A program made the translations under genes and the position numbers. From Pseudomonas fluorescens NCIMB 11764 (GTDB taxonomy: Bacteria; Pseudomonadota; Gammaproteobacteria; Pseudomonadales; Pseudomonadaceae): DNA of 64,000 nucleotides. The notes under the pieces are model-generated. The model saw only the letters and a list, made by a program, of their open reading frames with translations, made no database searches and was not told the origin of the DNA. Below, one piece after another: positions 24,716-32,989 of the stretch (its first letter is position 1; each line of letters opens with the position of its first letter). The DNA is taken from positions 1,694,001 through 1,758,000 of the forward strand of contig NZ_CP010945.1 in the NCBI RefSeq assembly GCF_000293885.2, written 5' to 3'.

Positions 24716-26473
24716 GTGGCATTGACGATTCTTGGCCTGTCCGGCGCCCTTAGCCATGATCCTTCCGCAGCGTTGTACATCGACGGCAAGCTGGTCGCGG
24801 CGGCTGAAGAAGAGCGCTTTGTGCGCGATAAACATGCAAAGAACCGCATGCCTTACGAATCGGCGAAGTTCTGCCTCGAGCAGGCCGGCATCAAGCCGTC
24901 CGACGTTGACGTGGTCGCCATTCCGTTCGCGCCGATCAGCCTGTTCGGCAAGGCACGCTGGCACTACGCCAAGCGTTACTGGTACGCCCCGGACCGCGCA
25001 CTTGACGCGATCCTGATGGGCAATCGCCGCTACAAGCGCTACCGCAACAAAATCGTCTGGTGCCTGGAGCAACTGGGCTTCGATCCGAAGAAGATCAAGA
25101 TCGAGCCGGTCGAACACCACCTGGCTCACGCCTCCAGCGCTTACCACTGCTCGGGTTTCAAAGAGAAAACCGCGATCCTCGGGATCGACGGCAAGGGCGA
25201 GTACGCCACGACCTTCTTCGGTTACGGCGAAAACGGCAAGATCCACAAGATCAAGGAATTCTTCGATCCGGACTCCCTCGGCGGCCTGTACGGCGCGATC
25301 ACCGAGTTCCTCGGTTTCGAGATGCTCGACGGCGAGTTCAAGGTCATGGGCATGGCGCCGTATGGCGATGCCAGCAAGTACGATTTCTCGCGCCTGGCCT
25401 CGTTCGAAAACGGCGAGCTGGTGATCAACACCGACTACGCCAACGTCATCGGCCTGCGTCGCTATAAAGAGAAGGGCAAGGGGTTCTACTTCTCGCCGAA
25501 GCTGATCGAGTGGCTGGGTCCGAAGCGCGAAGGCGACATCGCCGACGAGCCGTACATCCACTACGCCGCGAGCATGCAAGCGCTGTTCGAAAAGATCTCG
25601 CTGCAGATGATCGACCACTATCTGGGCGATGTGCTCAAGGAAACCGGCAAACTGGCCTTCGCCGGTGGCTGTGCATTGAACGTGAAGCTGAACCAGAAAA
25701 TCATCGCCCGCGACGACGTCAAGGAGCTGTTCGTGCAGCCTGCGTCCGGTGACGCCGGCACCGCGGTCGGCGCGGCGGCTTATGTGTCTCACGCCCGTGG
25801 CGTGCCGGTCGAGAAGATGGAACACGTCTACCTCGGCCCGTCGTACAGCAACGAAGACGTGCTCGCCGCATGTGCCCGACACCCGAGCAAGCCGGTATGG
25901 CGCAAGCTCGAGAACATGCCGGAAAACATCGCCAAAATCATGGTCGATGGCAACCCGGTCGCCTGGTTCCAGGGGCGTATGGAGTTTGGTCCGCGTGCCT
26001 TGGGCGGTCGTTCGATCATCGGTTGCCCGAGCGCGACCGGCGTGGCTGACCGCATCAACCACCAGATCAAGTTCCGCGAGCGCTGGAGGCCTTTCTGCCC
26101 GTCGATGCTCGACACCGTCGCACCGCAGATGATCAAGATCGATCACCCTGCGCCATTCATGACCTTCACCTTCGAAGTGGCGGAAGAGTGGAAGACCCGC
26201 GTGCCGGAAGTCGTCCATGAAGACGGGACGTCCCGGGCCCAGGTGCTCAAGCGCGAATACAACCCGCGCTACTACGACATGATGAAGGCGCTGGAAGTAC
26301 TGACCGGCAACGGTGTGTCGCTGAACACCTCGCTCAACCGTCGTGGCGAACCGATGATCTGCTCGCCGACGGATGCCCTGAACATGTTCTTCGGTTCCGA
26401 CCTACAGTATCTGATCATGGAAGACATTCTGGTGGTCAAAGAGGGCGCGGACGCATATGACACGCTCGGCTGA
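24716..26473 (+). CDS. wapO: NodU/CmcH-family carbamoyltransferase of the LPS core
   Basis: A 585-residue O-carbamoyltransferase. It starts at GTG 24716 (M-A-L-T-I-L-G-L-S-G). The N-terminal domain has the H-H-x-x-H-A metal site (VEHHLAHASSAY) and FKVMGMAPYG; the C-terminal YrdC-like part has GRMEFGPRALGGRSI, FRERWRPFCPS and LNTSLNRRGEP. In P. aeruginosa the equivalent gene, called wapO in the core-LPS literature, carbamoylates heptose II. It starts a coupled run with wapH (17-base overlap), the mig-14-like gene and dnpA. Function as an LPS enzyme rests on gene context plus family. Confidence 0.85.
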   Translation: MALTILGLSGALSHDPSAALYIDGKLVAAAEEERFVRDKHAKNRMPYESAKFCLEQAGIKPSDVDVVAIPFAPISLFGKARWHYAKRYWYAPDRALDAILMGNRRYKRYRNKIVWCLEQLGFDPKKIKIEPVEHHLAHASSAYHCSGFKEKTAILGIDGKGEYATTFFGYGENGKIHKIKEFFDPDSLGGLYGAITEFLGFEMLDGEFKVMGMAPYGDASKYDFSRLASFENGELVINTDYANVIGLRRYKEKGKGFYFSPKLIEWLGPKREGDIADEPYIHYAASMQALFEKISLQMIDHYLGDVLKETGKLAFAGGCALNVKLNQKIIARDDVKELFVQPASGDAGTAVGAAAYVSHARGVPVEKMEHVYLGPSYSNEDVLAACARHPSKPVWRKLENMPENIAKIMVDGNPVAWFQGRMEFGPRALGGRSIIGCPSATGVADRINHQIKFRERWRPFCPSMLDTVAPQMIKIDHPAPFMTFTFEVAEEWKTRVPEVVHEDGTSRAQVLKREYNPRYYDMMKALEVLTGNGVSLNTSLNRRGEPMICSPTDALNMFFGSDLQYLIMEDILVVKEGADAYDTLG

Positions 26474-27587
26474 ACGCCATGTGCTGCAGTTCTGCCACGG
26501 TTATGACGGTCCGTTTCTGGACTGCGCCCGGCAGTACGCCAGCCTGTTCGCGGGGACCGGTTATCGAGTGACCACGGTGTTTCTGACCGGGGTTGCCGAT
26601 GCCCGAGTCGCCGAGGCCTGCGCCTCCGATGAAGTGCTGTTCATGGAATACAGCTCCAAGGCTATTCGTGGCCTGAAGCTGGGTGCCATCGGCGATCTGC
26701 GCAAGATCGCCGCTTCGCGCAATTTCAGTTTCTGCATTGCTCACCGTTTCAAACCGATCTACATCGCCTTGCTTGGCACGTCGTTGCCGGTGATCGGCGT
26801 GCATCACGCGTTTGACGACTACAAACGCGGCACCCGCAAACTCTTTGTGAATTTTTTCCGCAAGCGTTTGAGTCTGCTCGGGGTTTCCGATGCGGTACGC
26901 GACGACATACGCAGTTGCCTGCCGAATTGGCCGGCTGCACGGATTCAGACGCTCTACAACCGCATCAACGTGCAAGCCTTGCAAGGCAGTCACGTGTCGG
27001 TTCGCGAAGCTCGGGAAACCCTGGGTCTGTCCATGGATGCGTGGATTATCGGTAATGTCGGCAGACTGCACCCGGACAAGGACCAAGCCACGTTGCTGCA
27101 CGGTTTTGCTGCGGCGTTACCGGGTTTGCCGGCTAACAGCCAGCTGGTGATTCTCGGTATCGGTCGGCTGGAACAGGATCTCAAGGCCATGGCCCGTGAA
27201 CTGGGGATCGGCGACCGCGTGCTGTTCCTCGGTCAGGTGCCCGAAGCCCGTCGTTATTTTCGTGCATTCGATGTGTTTGCCTTGAGCTCCGATCACGAAC
27301 CGTTCGGCATGGTGCTGCTGGAAGCCATGGCCGCAGGTGTGCCGTTGCTCGCGACGGCATGCGGCGGTGCGAAGGAAGTGGTCGAGGGCGTCGGGATTCT
27401 ATTCCCGCTGGGCGACGCCGAGCACTTGGCTCAAGGGCTGCAACACCTGGCTGCGATGGATGATCAGCAGCGTCGCCAGTGTGCCGAGTTGATGCTCGAC
27501 CGTTTACGCGAGCGCTTCTCCGACCGCGCGGTACGCGATGCTTTCTGGCATTTGCCCGCCGTCACCGAACTGGCGGCGAGGGGTTGA
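26457..27587 (+). CDS. wapH: LPS outer-core glycosyltransferase
   Basis: A 376-residue GT-B (GT4-like) enzyme. Residues 1-170 form the acceptor-side domain; IIGNVGRLHPDKDQATLL and SSDHEPFGMVLLEAMAAGVP mark the nucleotide-sugar domain with its E-x7-E motif. By position (after the carbamoyltransferase and before mig-14) it corresponds to WapH, which adds a glucose in the P. aeruginosa outer core. The same N-terminal FE/FMEYSSKAIRGLKL pattern recurs in Ssg at 30860, so the two are paralogues. The start at 26457 overlaps the previous gene by 17 bases and the stop overlaps the next ATG. Confidence 0.82.
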   Translation: MTRSAERHVLQFCHGYDGPFLDCARQYASLFAGTGYRVTTVFLTGVADARVAEACASDEVLFMEYSSKAIRGLKLGAIGDLRKIAASRNFSFCIAHRFKPIYIALLGTSLPVIGVHHAFDDYKRGTRKLFVNFFRKRLSLLGVSDAVRDDIRSCLPNWPAARIQTLYNRINVQALQGSHVSVREARETLGLSMDAWIIGNVGRLHPDKDQATLLHGFAAALPGLPANSQLVILGIGRLEQDLKAMARELGIGDRVLFLGQVPEARRYFRAFDVFALSSDHEPFGMVLLEAMAAGVPLLATACGGAKEVVEGVGILFPLGDAEHLAQGLQHLAAMDDQQRRQCAELMLDRLRERFSDRAVRDAFWHLPAVTELAARG

Positions 27588-28483
27588 TGCTCAACCGATT
27601 TCAAGGATGGCGCGAACGTGGCTGGGCGGTGGTCGATGCCTCGACATACGCCGAGGCCTGGCACCGTTATGGCGGCAGCGTCGCCACTCATCCGCTGGTG
27701 GTCGAGCGCCTGGCGCAGTTGGCCGATATTCCGGTGCGTTACCTGGCCTGGGCGCCCAATGGCGAAGTCCAGGCGGCGATTCCAACCTGGGGTCGCGACC
27801 TTGCCTTGTCCAAGGACGTGCTCAAGCGCAACGGTAAAAAGGGCCTGTTCGATCTCGGCAATGCTGAGTTGATCCTGCCGGCCGCCGCTGATACGCAAGC
27901 GCCCCTGCGCCATCGCGCGCGTTACTTGTCCGCACTGAATGAAGGCCGCTTCAGCGGCATCAGGCTGCAGGCAGAACAACTGGCCATGGCCCGTACGCCC
28001 GAAGAACTGTCGAAAAAATTTCGCTATAACCAGCGCCGCGAATTGCGTCTGCTGGAAGAAGCGGGCGGTGTGGTGCGGCCGGTCAGCGACTTTTCCAGCG
28101 GCGAACTGGCGGCGATTTACTGCGACCTGTTCCAGCGTCGCTGGGGGTTTCCGGCGACCGGTGCCGAGCGCATGGCCGAGGTGATCGAGTTGTTGCGTGA
28201 CTTGCTGATCGGCTCGGTGATTTTCCTGAACGATGCGCCGATCGCGATTCAACTGGTGTACCGCGTCGAAGCGCCGCAATGGATCAGCGTCGAGTACATC
28301 AACGGTGGCGTCGATCCCGAGACCCGTGAATTCAGCCCCGGCAGCGTCTTGAGCTTTCTCAATACCCAAAGCGCCTGGGAGCATGCACGCGCGCTGGACA
28401 AGCCGCTGCGTTTTTCCTTCGGTCGCGCCGACCGTGAATACAAGGACCGCTGGTGTAATCCTGTGCCGGTGTTCACCGTATGA
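27587..28483 (+). CDS. Mig-14 family protein (GNAT-like)
   Basis: A 298-residue protein started at ATG 27587 (MLNRFQGWRERGWAVV), which overlaps the wapH TGA; the longer frame from 27479 is an artefact of the overlap. Mig-14 proteins of Salmonella and Pseudomonas help resist cationic antimicrobial peptides and have an acyltransferase-like (GNAT) fold. Supporting patterns are LSKKFRYNQRRELRLLEEAGG in mid-protein and EFSPGSVLSFLNTQSAWEHA near the end, like FemAB/GNAT proteins. Genes on both sides are LPS-modifying and translation is coupled to dnpA. The exact reaction is unknown. Confidence 0.82.
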   Translation: MLNRFQGWRERGWAVVDASTYAEAWHRYGGSVATHPLVVERLAQLADIPVRYLAWAPNGEVQAAIPTWGRDLALSKDVLKRNGKKGLFDLGNAELILPAAADTQAPLRHRARYLSALNEGRFSGIRLQAEQLAMARTPEELSKKFRYNQRRELRLLEEAGGVVRPVSDFSSGELAAIYCDLFQRRWGFPATGAERMAEVIELLRDLLIGSVIFLNDAPIAIQLVYRVEAPQWISVEYINGGVDPETREFSPGSVLSFLNTQSAWEHARALDKPLRFSFGRADREYKDRWCNPVPVFTV

Positions 28484-29925
28484 GCGAGCCCATGAGTCGA
28501 AAACAGCAATTGCTCAAGCGGCACCGGCGCAACAAACGCATCGGCCTGCTGATCGCCTTGATGCTGTTGATCGTCATCGGCGTGCTGGTGGCCTGGTGGC
28601 TGCCGCTGGTGCTGGCGGTGCTGGGCTGGATTGCTCATGAAGCCTGGTTTGCCGATCATTTGTTCTATTCGCCCAAGGACGATTACGCGTACAGCTTCCC
28701 GCCTTACACCCCGCAACCCAAGATTCACCTGGACGGCGAGCGTTTGCGCCTGGATGACGGCGTCATGCTGGTGGACGACGCTACGCTGGTATTGGCCCTG
28801 CGGATCAAGAGCACCTGGCTTGGACGCTTTATCGACCCGGCAGTCGAATTGTCGGGTGGCGATAATCCCGATCGACAAACCTTCGAGCGTGGCGCCAACG
28901 GGCTGCGCTACCTCAACCTCAGTGGTCAGGCGCAAGTGCTGTCGCGAGGCGAGTTGCGTCTGCGTGGACGTTTTTGCCGAGTGCTGGGCGAGCCCGTGCT
29001 CTGGGCGTTCGAACAACCGGATTACCGCCGTCAGCGGGTAATGGTCATTGCGCCACACGCCGATGACGCCGAGCTGGCGGCTTATGGTTTGTACAGTCAG
29101 GCCGACGAAGCCTGGATCGTCACCCTCACCGCCGGCGAAATCGAAGCGGAACACTATCAGCAGATCGGCCTGAACAAGGTCGAAGCAGCGCGGCTCAAGG
29201 GGCGGCTGCGGGCCTGGGACAGCATCGCCGTGCCACGCTGGGCCGGAGTGCCCGAAGCCCATTGCGTGCAGTTGGGCTATTTCTGCCTGCAGCTGGCTGC
29301 GATGCAGGCAGCACCGTCCCGGCCAGTGGGTTCACGGGAAGCGGAGATGGACGACACCCGCTTGTTTCGCCAGTTGAACCCCTTTGCACTGCCGGGCGAT
29401 GTCGATGGGGCGCCGACCTGGAACAACCTGTTGGCCGACCTGCGCGAGTTGCTGTTGCGGGCACGACCTGAAGTCATCGTGTTGCCGCACCCCACGCTCG
29501 ATCCGCACCCGGATCACCTGTGCGCCCAACAAGCGATCCTTGAAGCACTGCGAGGTCTGGAGTGGCAGCCGACCACGTTGCTCGGTTATGCCAACCATTT
29601 GCATGACAATGATCGCTGGCCCATGGGGGATGCCGGTCATGGCATCGCGCTGCCGCCGGCCTTTGATTCGTCGGTGCCGATGCAGCCTTATTGCCTTCCG
29701 GTTCCCCCGGAACTTCAGCGTGATAAAGCCATGGCGCTGGGAATGATGCACGACCTGCAGCCGCGCATGCCCTTCAAGCGGCGACTGCGGCGGTTGATAC
29801 AGTGGCTTTTGGCCAGTAGAGTGCCGCCCCCTTATGGCGAAAATGAATTTTTTCGCAAGGCGGTCAGGCGCCAGGAATTGTTCTGGCTTCTGAAGCATGA
29901 CGAAACACCTGTGAAGCAGAACTGA
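28480..29925 (+). CDS. dnpA: PIG-L family de-N-acetylase
   Basis: A 481-residue membrane-anchored protein. An N-terminal hydrophobic stretch (about residues 22-50, LLIALMLLIVIGVLVAWWLP) anchors it. The zinc site of the PIG-L/LmbE family appears as IAPHADDAELAAYGL (about residue 190), with HPTLDPHPDHLCAQ (about residue 340) supplying further ligands. In P. aeruginosa the homologue DnpA lies at the same place and affects fluoroquinolone persistence; an LPS substrate has been suggested. It overlaps the mig-14-like gene at ATGA. The gap to the next gene is 53 bases. Confidence 0.85.
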   Translation: MSEPMSRKQQLLKRHRRNKRIGLLIALMLLIVIGVLVAWWLPLVLAVLGWIAHEAWFADHLFYSPKDDYAYSFPPYTPQPKIHLDGERLRLDDGVMLVDDATLVLALRIKSTWLGRFIDPAVELSGGDNPDRQTFERGANGLRYLNLSGQAQVLSRGELRLRGRFCRVLGEPVLWAFEQPDYRRQRVMVIAPHADDAELAAYGLYSQADEAWIVTLTAGEIEAEHYQQIGLNKVEAARLKGRLRAWDSIAVPRWAGVPEAHCVQLGYFCLQLAAMQAAPSRPVGSREAEMDDTRLFRQLNPFALPGDVDGAPTWNNLLADLRELLLRARPEVIVLPHPTLDPHPDHLCAQQAILEALRGLEWQPTTLLGYANHLHDNDRWPMGDAGHGIALPPAFDSSVPMQPYCLPVPPELQRDKAMALGMMHDLQPRMPFKRRLRRLIQWLLASRVPPPYGENEFFRKAVRRQELFWLLKHDETPVKQN

Positions 29926-29978
29926 AGCAGAACTCTGCCTAGCATGGTGGCGTTCCCAGCATTGACAGCGAGTTATCC

Positions 29979-30863
29979 GTGATTAATCCATGCCCGCGTA
30001 TTTTGTTTCTGATGCCTTATTTCGGCAGCTGGCCCTTCTGGATGCCGTTTTTTCTGGAGAGCTGCCGTCGCAATCCGGACATCGACTGGCTGTTCTTCAC
30101 CGACTGCGGGGTTCCCGAGAATCTGCCGCCCAACGTGACCATCGAATGCATGATGTTCAGCGATTACTGTGGATTGGTGTCCCAGCGGCTGGGTATCGAT
30201 TTTGCGCCGACCCAGGCTTACAAACTGTGCGACATCAGGCCTGCGTTCGGACTGATTCATGCCGACCGCCTGGAGGGCTATGATTTCTGGGCCTTCGGCG
30301 ACATTGATCTGGTGTACGGCGACTTGCGCAGCTACTTCACCGCAGATCGTCTCGCTTCGTACGACCTGTACTCCACTCACGAGCGGCGAGTGGCCGGGCA
30401 TCTTTGCCTGATCAGAAACACCCCCCGCAAGCGTGAGTTGTTCAGGCAGATCAAGGACTGGGAAGCGCGTTTCACCGATCAGAAACATCATGCGATCGAC
30501 GAAGGTGCATTCAGTCGAATCTTTCTCTGGCGCAAGAATTTTCCCCAGCCCTTGTTCAAGTTGGTGGGCAAGTTCAACCCGTGGCGTCGACGCAGTGAAT
30601 TCACCGAGGCATTCAGTACGCCCGGTGGTTGCATCAAGTGGCATGACGGGACCGATAATTTCCCGCACCAATGGTTTTGGCGCGACGGCCATCTGACCAA
30701 TGATCGCGATGGCGATCGCCGGTTTCCGTATTTCCATTTCGTTTGCTGGAAACGCAACGAGTGGCCACGGTTGCCTCAACCCGATCCGGCGGAGATCAAG
30801 CGCCTCGCCGCTGAACCCGCCTGGGTCATCGACGCGACTGGTTTTCACCGGGGAGAGTTATGA
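29979..30863 (+). CDS. DUF6625-like putative glycosyltransferase
   Basis: A 294-residue protein. GTG 29979 is the only early start and has a weak ribosome site. It resembles DUF6625 proteins: a beta-alpha-beta start (ILFLMPYFGSWPFWMPFFLE), an early FTDCGVPENLPPNV segment, and a D-x-D-like metal site in WAFGDIDLVYGDLRSYF. Together these suggest a GT-A fold glycosyltransferase acting in the cytoplasm. It overlaps ssg at ATGA, so it belongs to the LPS outer-core unit. I recall no counterpart at this place in P. aeruginosa; donor and acceptor are unknown. Confidence 0.62.
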   Translation: MINPCPRILFLMPYFGSWPFWMPFFLESCRRNPDIDWLFFTDCGVPENLPPNVTIECMMFSDYCGLVSQRLGIDFAPTQAYKLCDIRPAFGLIHADRLEGYDFWAFGDIDLVYGDLRSYFTADRLASYDLYSTHERRVAGHLCLIRNTPRKRELFRQIKDWEARFTDQKHHAIDEGAFSRIFLWRKNFPQPLFKLVGKFNPWRRRSEFTEAFSTPGGCIKWHDGTDNFPHQWFWRDGHLTNDRDGDRRFPYFHFVCWKRNEWPRLPQPDPAEIKRLAAEPAWVIDATGFHRGEL

Positions 30864-32014
30864 GTCAACGGTCAAAGGTTCTGCAGTTGCAGCCTGACTA
30901 CAATGTCAAAGCCCATGACTTTGCCGACCTGGCAGAGCAGATCGTCAAGGCTTTGCCGGGCGATCGCTATGAGGTGACCGCGGCGTTTCTGCGCGGCAAG
31001 CCCGGGCCGGGCGAGGCCGTGAGCCGTGCCGCGCGTTCCGTTTATTTCGAGTTTTCCGACAAGTCGCTCAAGGGCATGCGCCTGCGCGCCATGTGGCGGC
31101 TGTATCAGTTTTGCCGTAAAGAAAAATTCGATGTGGTGATCTGCAACCGCTTCAAGCCGGTCAACATGATGCTGACGCTCAACCGCTGGTTGAAAGTGCC
31201 ATTGTGCATCGGCATCTCCCATGGCTTTGGTGAGTACGACCGATTCTACCGACGTCGCCAGACCCAGCGTCTGATCGATCGTCACTGGCGATTTGTCGGT
31301 GTATCGCCGGCGGTCAAACAGTACCTGCTGGACTGTGACTGCGGTTTCACCGACCAGAATACCTACGCCATTACCAATGCGATCGACATCGAACAGGCCG
31401 AAGGCTTGCAACACAGCCGCGAGCGCGCCCGTGAACTGCTCGGGATTGATCCGTCGGTGCGACTGATCGGCGCATTGGGCCGGTTGGTGCCGGTCAAGGG
31501 GCACACTTACCTGTTGCAGGCGTTTGCGGCACTCAAGGACAAATACCCGAATACTCATTTGGCGATCATCGGTGCCGGCCGCGAAGAGTCGCGCCTGGCC
31601 GCCGAGATCGAGCGTCTGGGCCTGAGCGGACGTGCGCACCTGCTGGGCTTCAAGGAAAACGCCTTGCAGTACGTTCGCGCCTTTGACATCTGGACCATGC
31701 CATCGCTGGCCGAAGGTCTCGGGCTGGCATTGCTCGAAGGCATGAGCGGTCACCTTCCGGTGATCGCCTCCAACGTACCGGCGATGCTGCCGTTGATTCA
31801 GGGCGCGGGCGGTCTGGCGATTACGCCGAAGGATGTGCCGAGTCTGGTCGCGGCACTGGATACTTACCTCGAGCTACCGGATGACGCGCTCAAGGCCAAG
31901 GGCGAACAAGCCTACCGTTATCTCCAGGAACAACACGATATCGAGGTGTTCCGCCAGGAATACCTGAACCTGATCGACTCCGGCTTGAGCAAGGCCCGCA
32001 AGGAACAATCATGA
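30860..32014 (+). CDS. ssg: Cell-surface sugar glycosyltransferase Ssg
   Basis: A 384-residue GT4-type glycosyltransferase. Supporting features are a start like MSQRSKVLQLQPDYNVKAHD, ALGRLVPVKGHTYLLQAF at the donor-domain junction, and MPSLAEGLGLALLEGMSG with E-x7-E. The homologue in P. aeruginosa and P. alkylphenolica, ssg, is needed for a complete outer core and O-antigen and hence for motility and biofilm form. It is coupled to the preceding gene and to wapR by ATGA overlaps. The closest paralogue in the window is wapH. Confidence 0.85.
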   Translation: MSQRSKVLQLQPDYNVKAHDFADLAEQIVKALPGDRYEVTAAFLRGKPGPGEAVSRAARSVYFEFSDKSLKGMRLRAMWRLYQFCRKEKFDVVICNRFKPVNMMLTLNRWLKVPLCIGISHGFGEYDRFYRRRQTQRLIDRHWRFVGVSPAVKQYLLDCDCGFTDQNTYAITNAIDIEQAEGLQHSRERARELLGIDPSVRLIGALGRLVPVKGHTYLLQAFAALKDKYPNTHLAIIGAGREESRLAAEIERLGLSGRAHLLGFKENALQYVRAFDIWTMPSLAEGLGLALLEGMSGHLPVIASNVPAMLPLIQGAGGLAITPKDVPSLVAALDTYLELPDDALKAKGEQAYRYLQEQHDIEVFRQEYLNLIDSGLSKARKEQS

Positions 32015-32895
32015 GCGACGCACAACCCATCGTCACGGTCATCATCGCGTCGTATAACCACGGTCGTTATATTGAGGAGAGCATTCTCAGCGTCCTCAAC
32101 CAGACCTATTCGAACATCGAGCTGCTGGTGGTCGATGATGGTTCCAGCGATGACAGTGTCGAGCGGATCAACGCCTTGCAGGCGCAACACGGTTTTGATT
32201 TCCGTGTTCAGCAGAATCAGGGGCTGACCAATACCCTCAACGGTGCGATTGCGCGCGCAAAGGGCAGTCTGATCGTGCCCTTCGGTTCCGATGACATCAT
32301 GTTGCCCGAGCGCATCGCCACGCAGGTCGCGCACATGGATGGCAAGCCCGAGGTCGGCATCTGCGCCGGCAATATCGAGCTGATGGACGCTGACGGCATT
32401 GCGTACCCGGAGTCGCGCCAGCGCCGCGATGTGCCGTTCCGCCGCCTGGACTTCGATGACATGTTCCTCGAGCGCAAGCCCTATCCGCCGGCACCGACCC
32501 TGATGATCCGCCGCGAAGCGCTGGACAAGGTCGGCGGGTTCGATCCGAACATTCGCCTGGAAGATTTGCTGATCGAACTGAAGGTGACCCATGCCGGCTA
32601 CTTCATTGATGGTTTGAACGTGCTGATGGCGCGCTATCGCAAGCACGCCACCAATTCCTACAAGAATCACCGTTTCATGATCGACAACATTCTGCGCACC
32701 TATGCCTTGTTCAGCGATCACCCGCTGTACGATCACGTGCGCTACAAGTTTCTCAGTTCGATGTTCCTGAAGACTGCCAATCGAGACCGAAAACTGGCGC
32801 GTGAGCTGCTGGCGCAGATTCCGTTCAAGGCGTGGAACAAGAAGACCTGGCGTGGTCTGGGGCGCTTGTATTTCTCGCCTCTGGAAAAGGATTGA
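32011..32895 (+). CDS. wapR: GT2 glycosyltransferase, WapR-like rhamnosyltransferase
   Basis: A 294-residue GT-A enzyme: VTVIIASYNHGRYIEESI at the start, LLVVDDGSSDDSVERI for the nucleotide-binding strand and FGSDDIMLPERI holding the metal-binding Asp pair. In P. aeruginosa the gene at this place, wapR, adds the L-rhamnose that receives O-antigen in the capped core. Position after ssg and before the waaL-like gene supports this. The specificity is not visible in the sequence. A strong bidirectional terminator follows, closing the outer-core operon. Confidence 0.8.
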   Translation: MSDAQPIVTVIIASYNHGRYIEESILSVLNQTYSNIELLVVDDGSSDDSVERINALQAQHGFDFRVQQNQGLTNTLNGAIARAKGSLIVPFGSDDIMLPERIATQVAHMDGKPEVGICAGNIELMDADGIAYPESRQRRDVPFRRLDFDDMFLERKPYPPAPTLMIRREALDKVGGFDPNIRLEDLLIELKVTHAGYFIDGLNVLMARYRKHATNSYKNHRFMIDNILRTYALFSDHPLYDHVRYKFLSSMFLKTANRDRKLARELLAQIPFKAWNKKTWRGLGRLYFSPLEKD

Positions 32896-32945
32896 GCCAT
32901 TGGCTGAATCCGGGCCGCAGTCCGGTGTGCCAGGACTGGCCAAAC

Positions 32946-32973
32946 AAAAAGAGCAGCCGAGGCTGCTCTTTTT
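32946..32973. terminator. Bidirectional terminator between wapR and the ligase gene
   Basis: A perfect 8-base stem GAGCAGCC/GGCTGCTC is flanked by AAAAA (32946-32950) and TTTTT (32969-32973). It sits between convergent genes, 51 bases after wapR and 17 before the end of the waaL-like gene, and fits termination from both sides. Confidence 0.9.
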
Positions 32974-32989
32974 CGTTGCGCGTTGCTAA

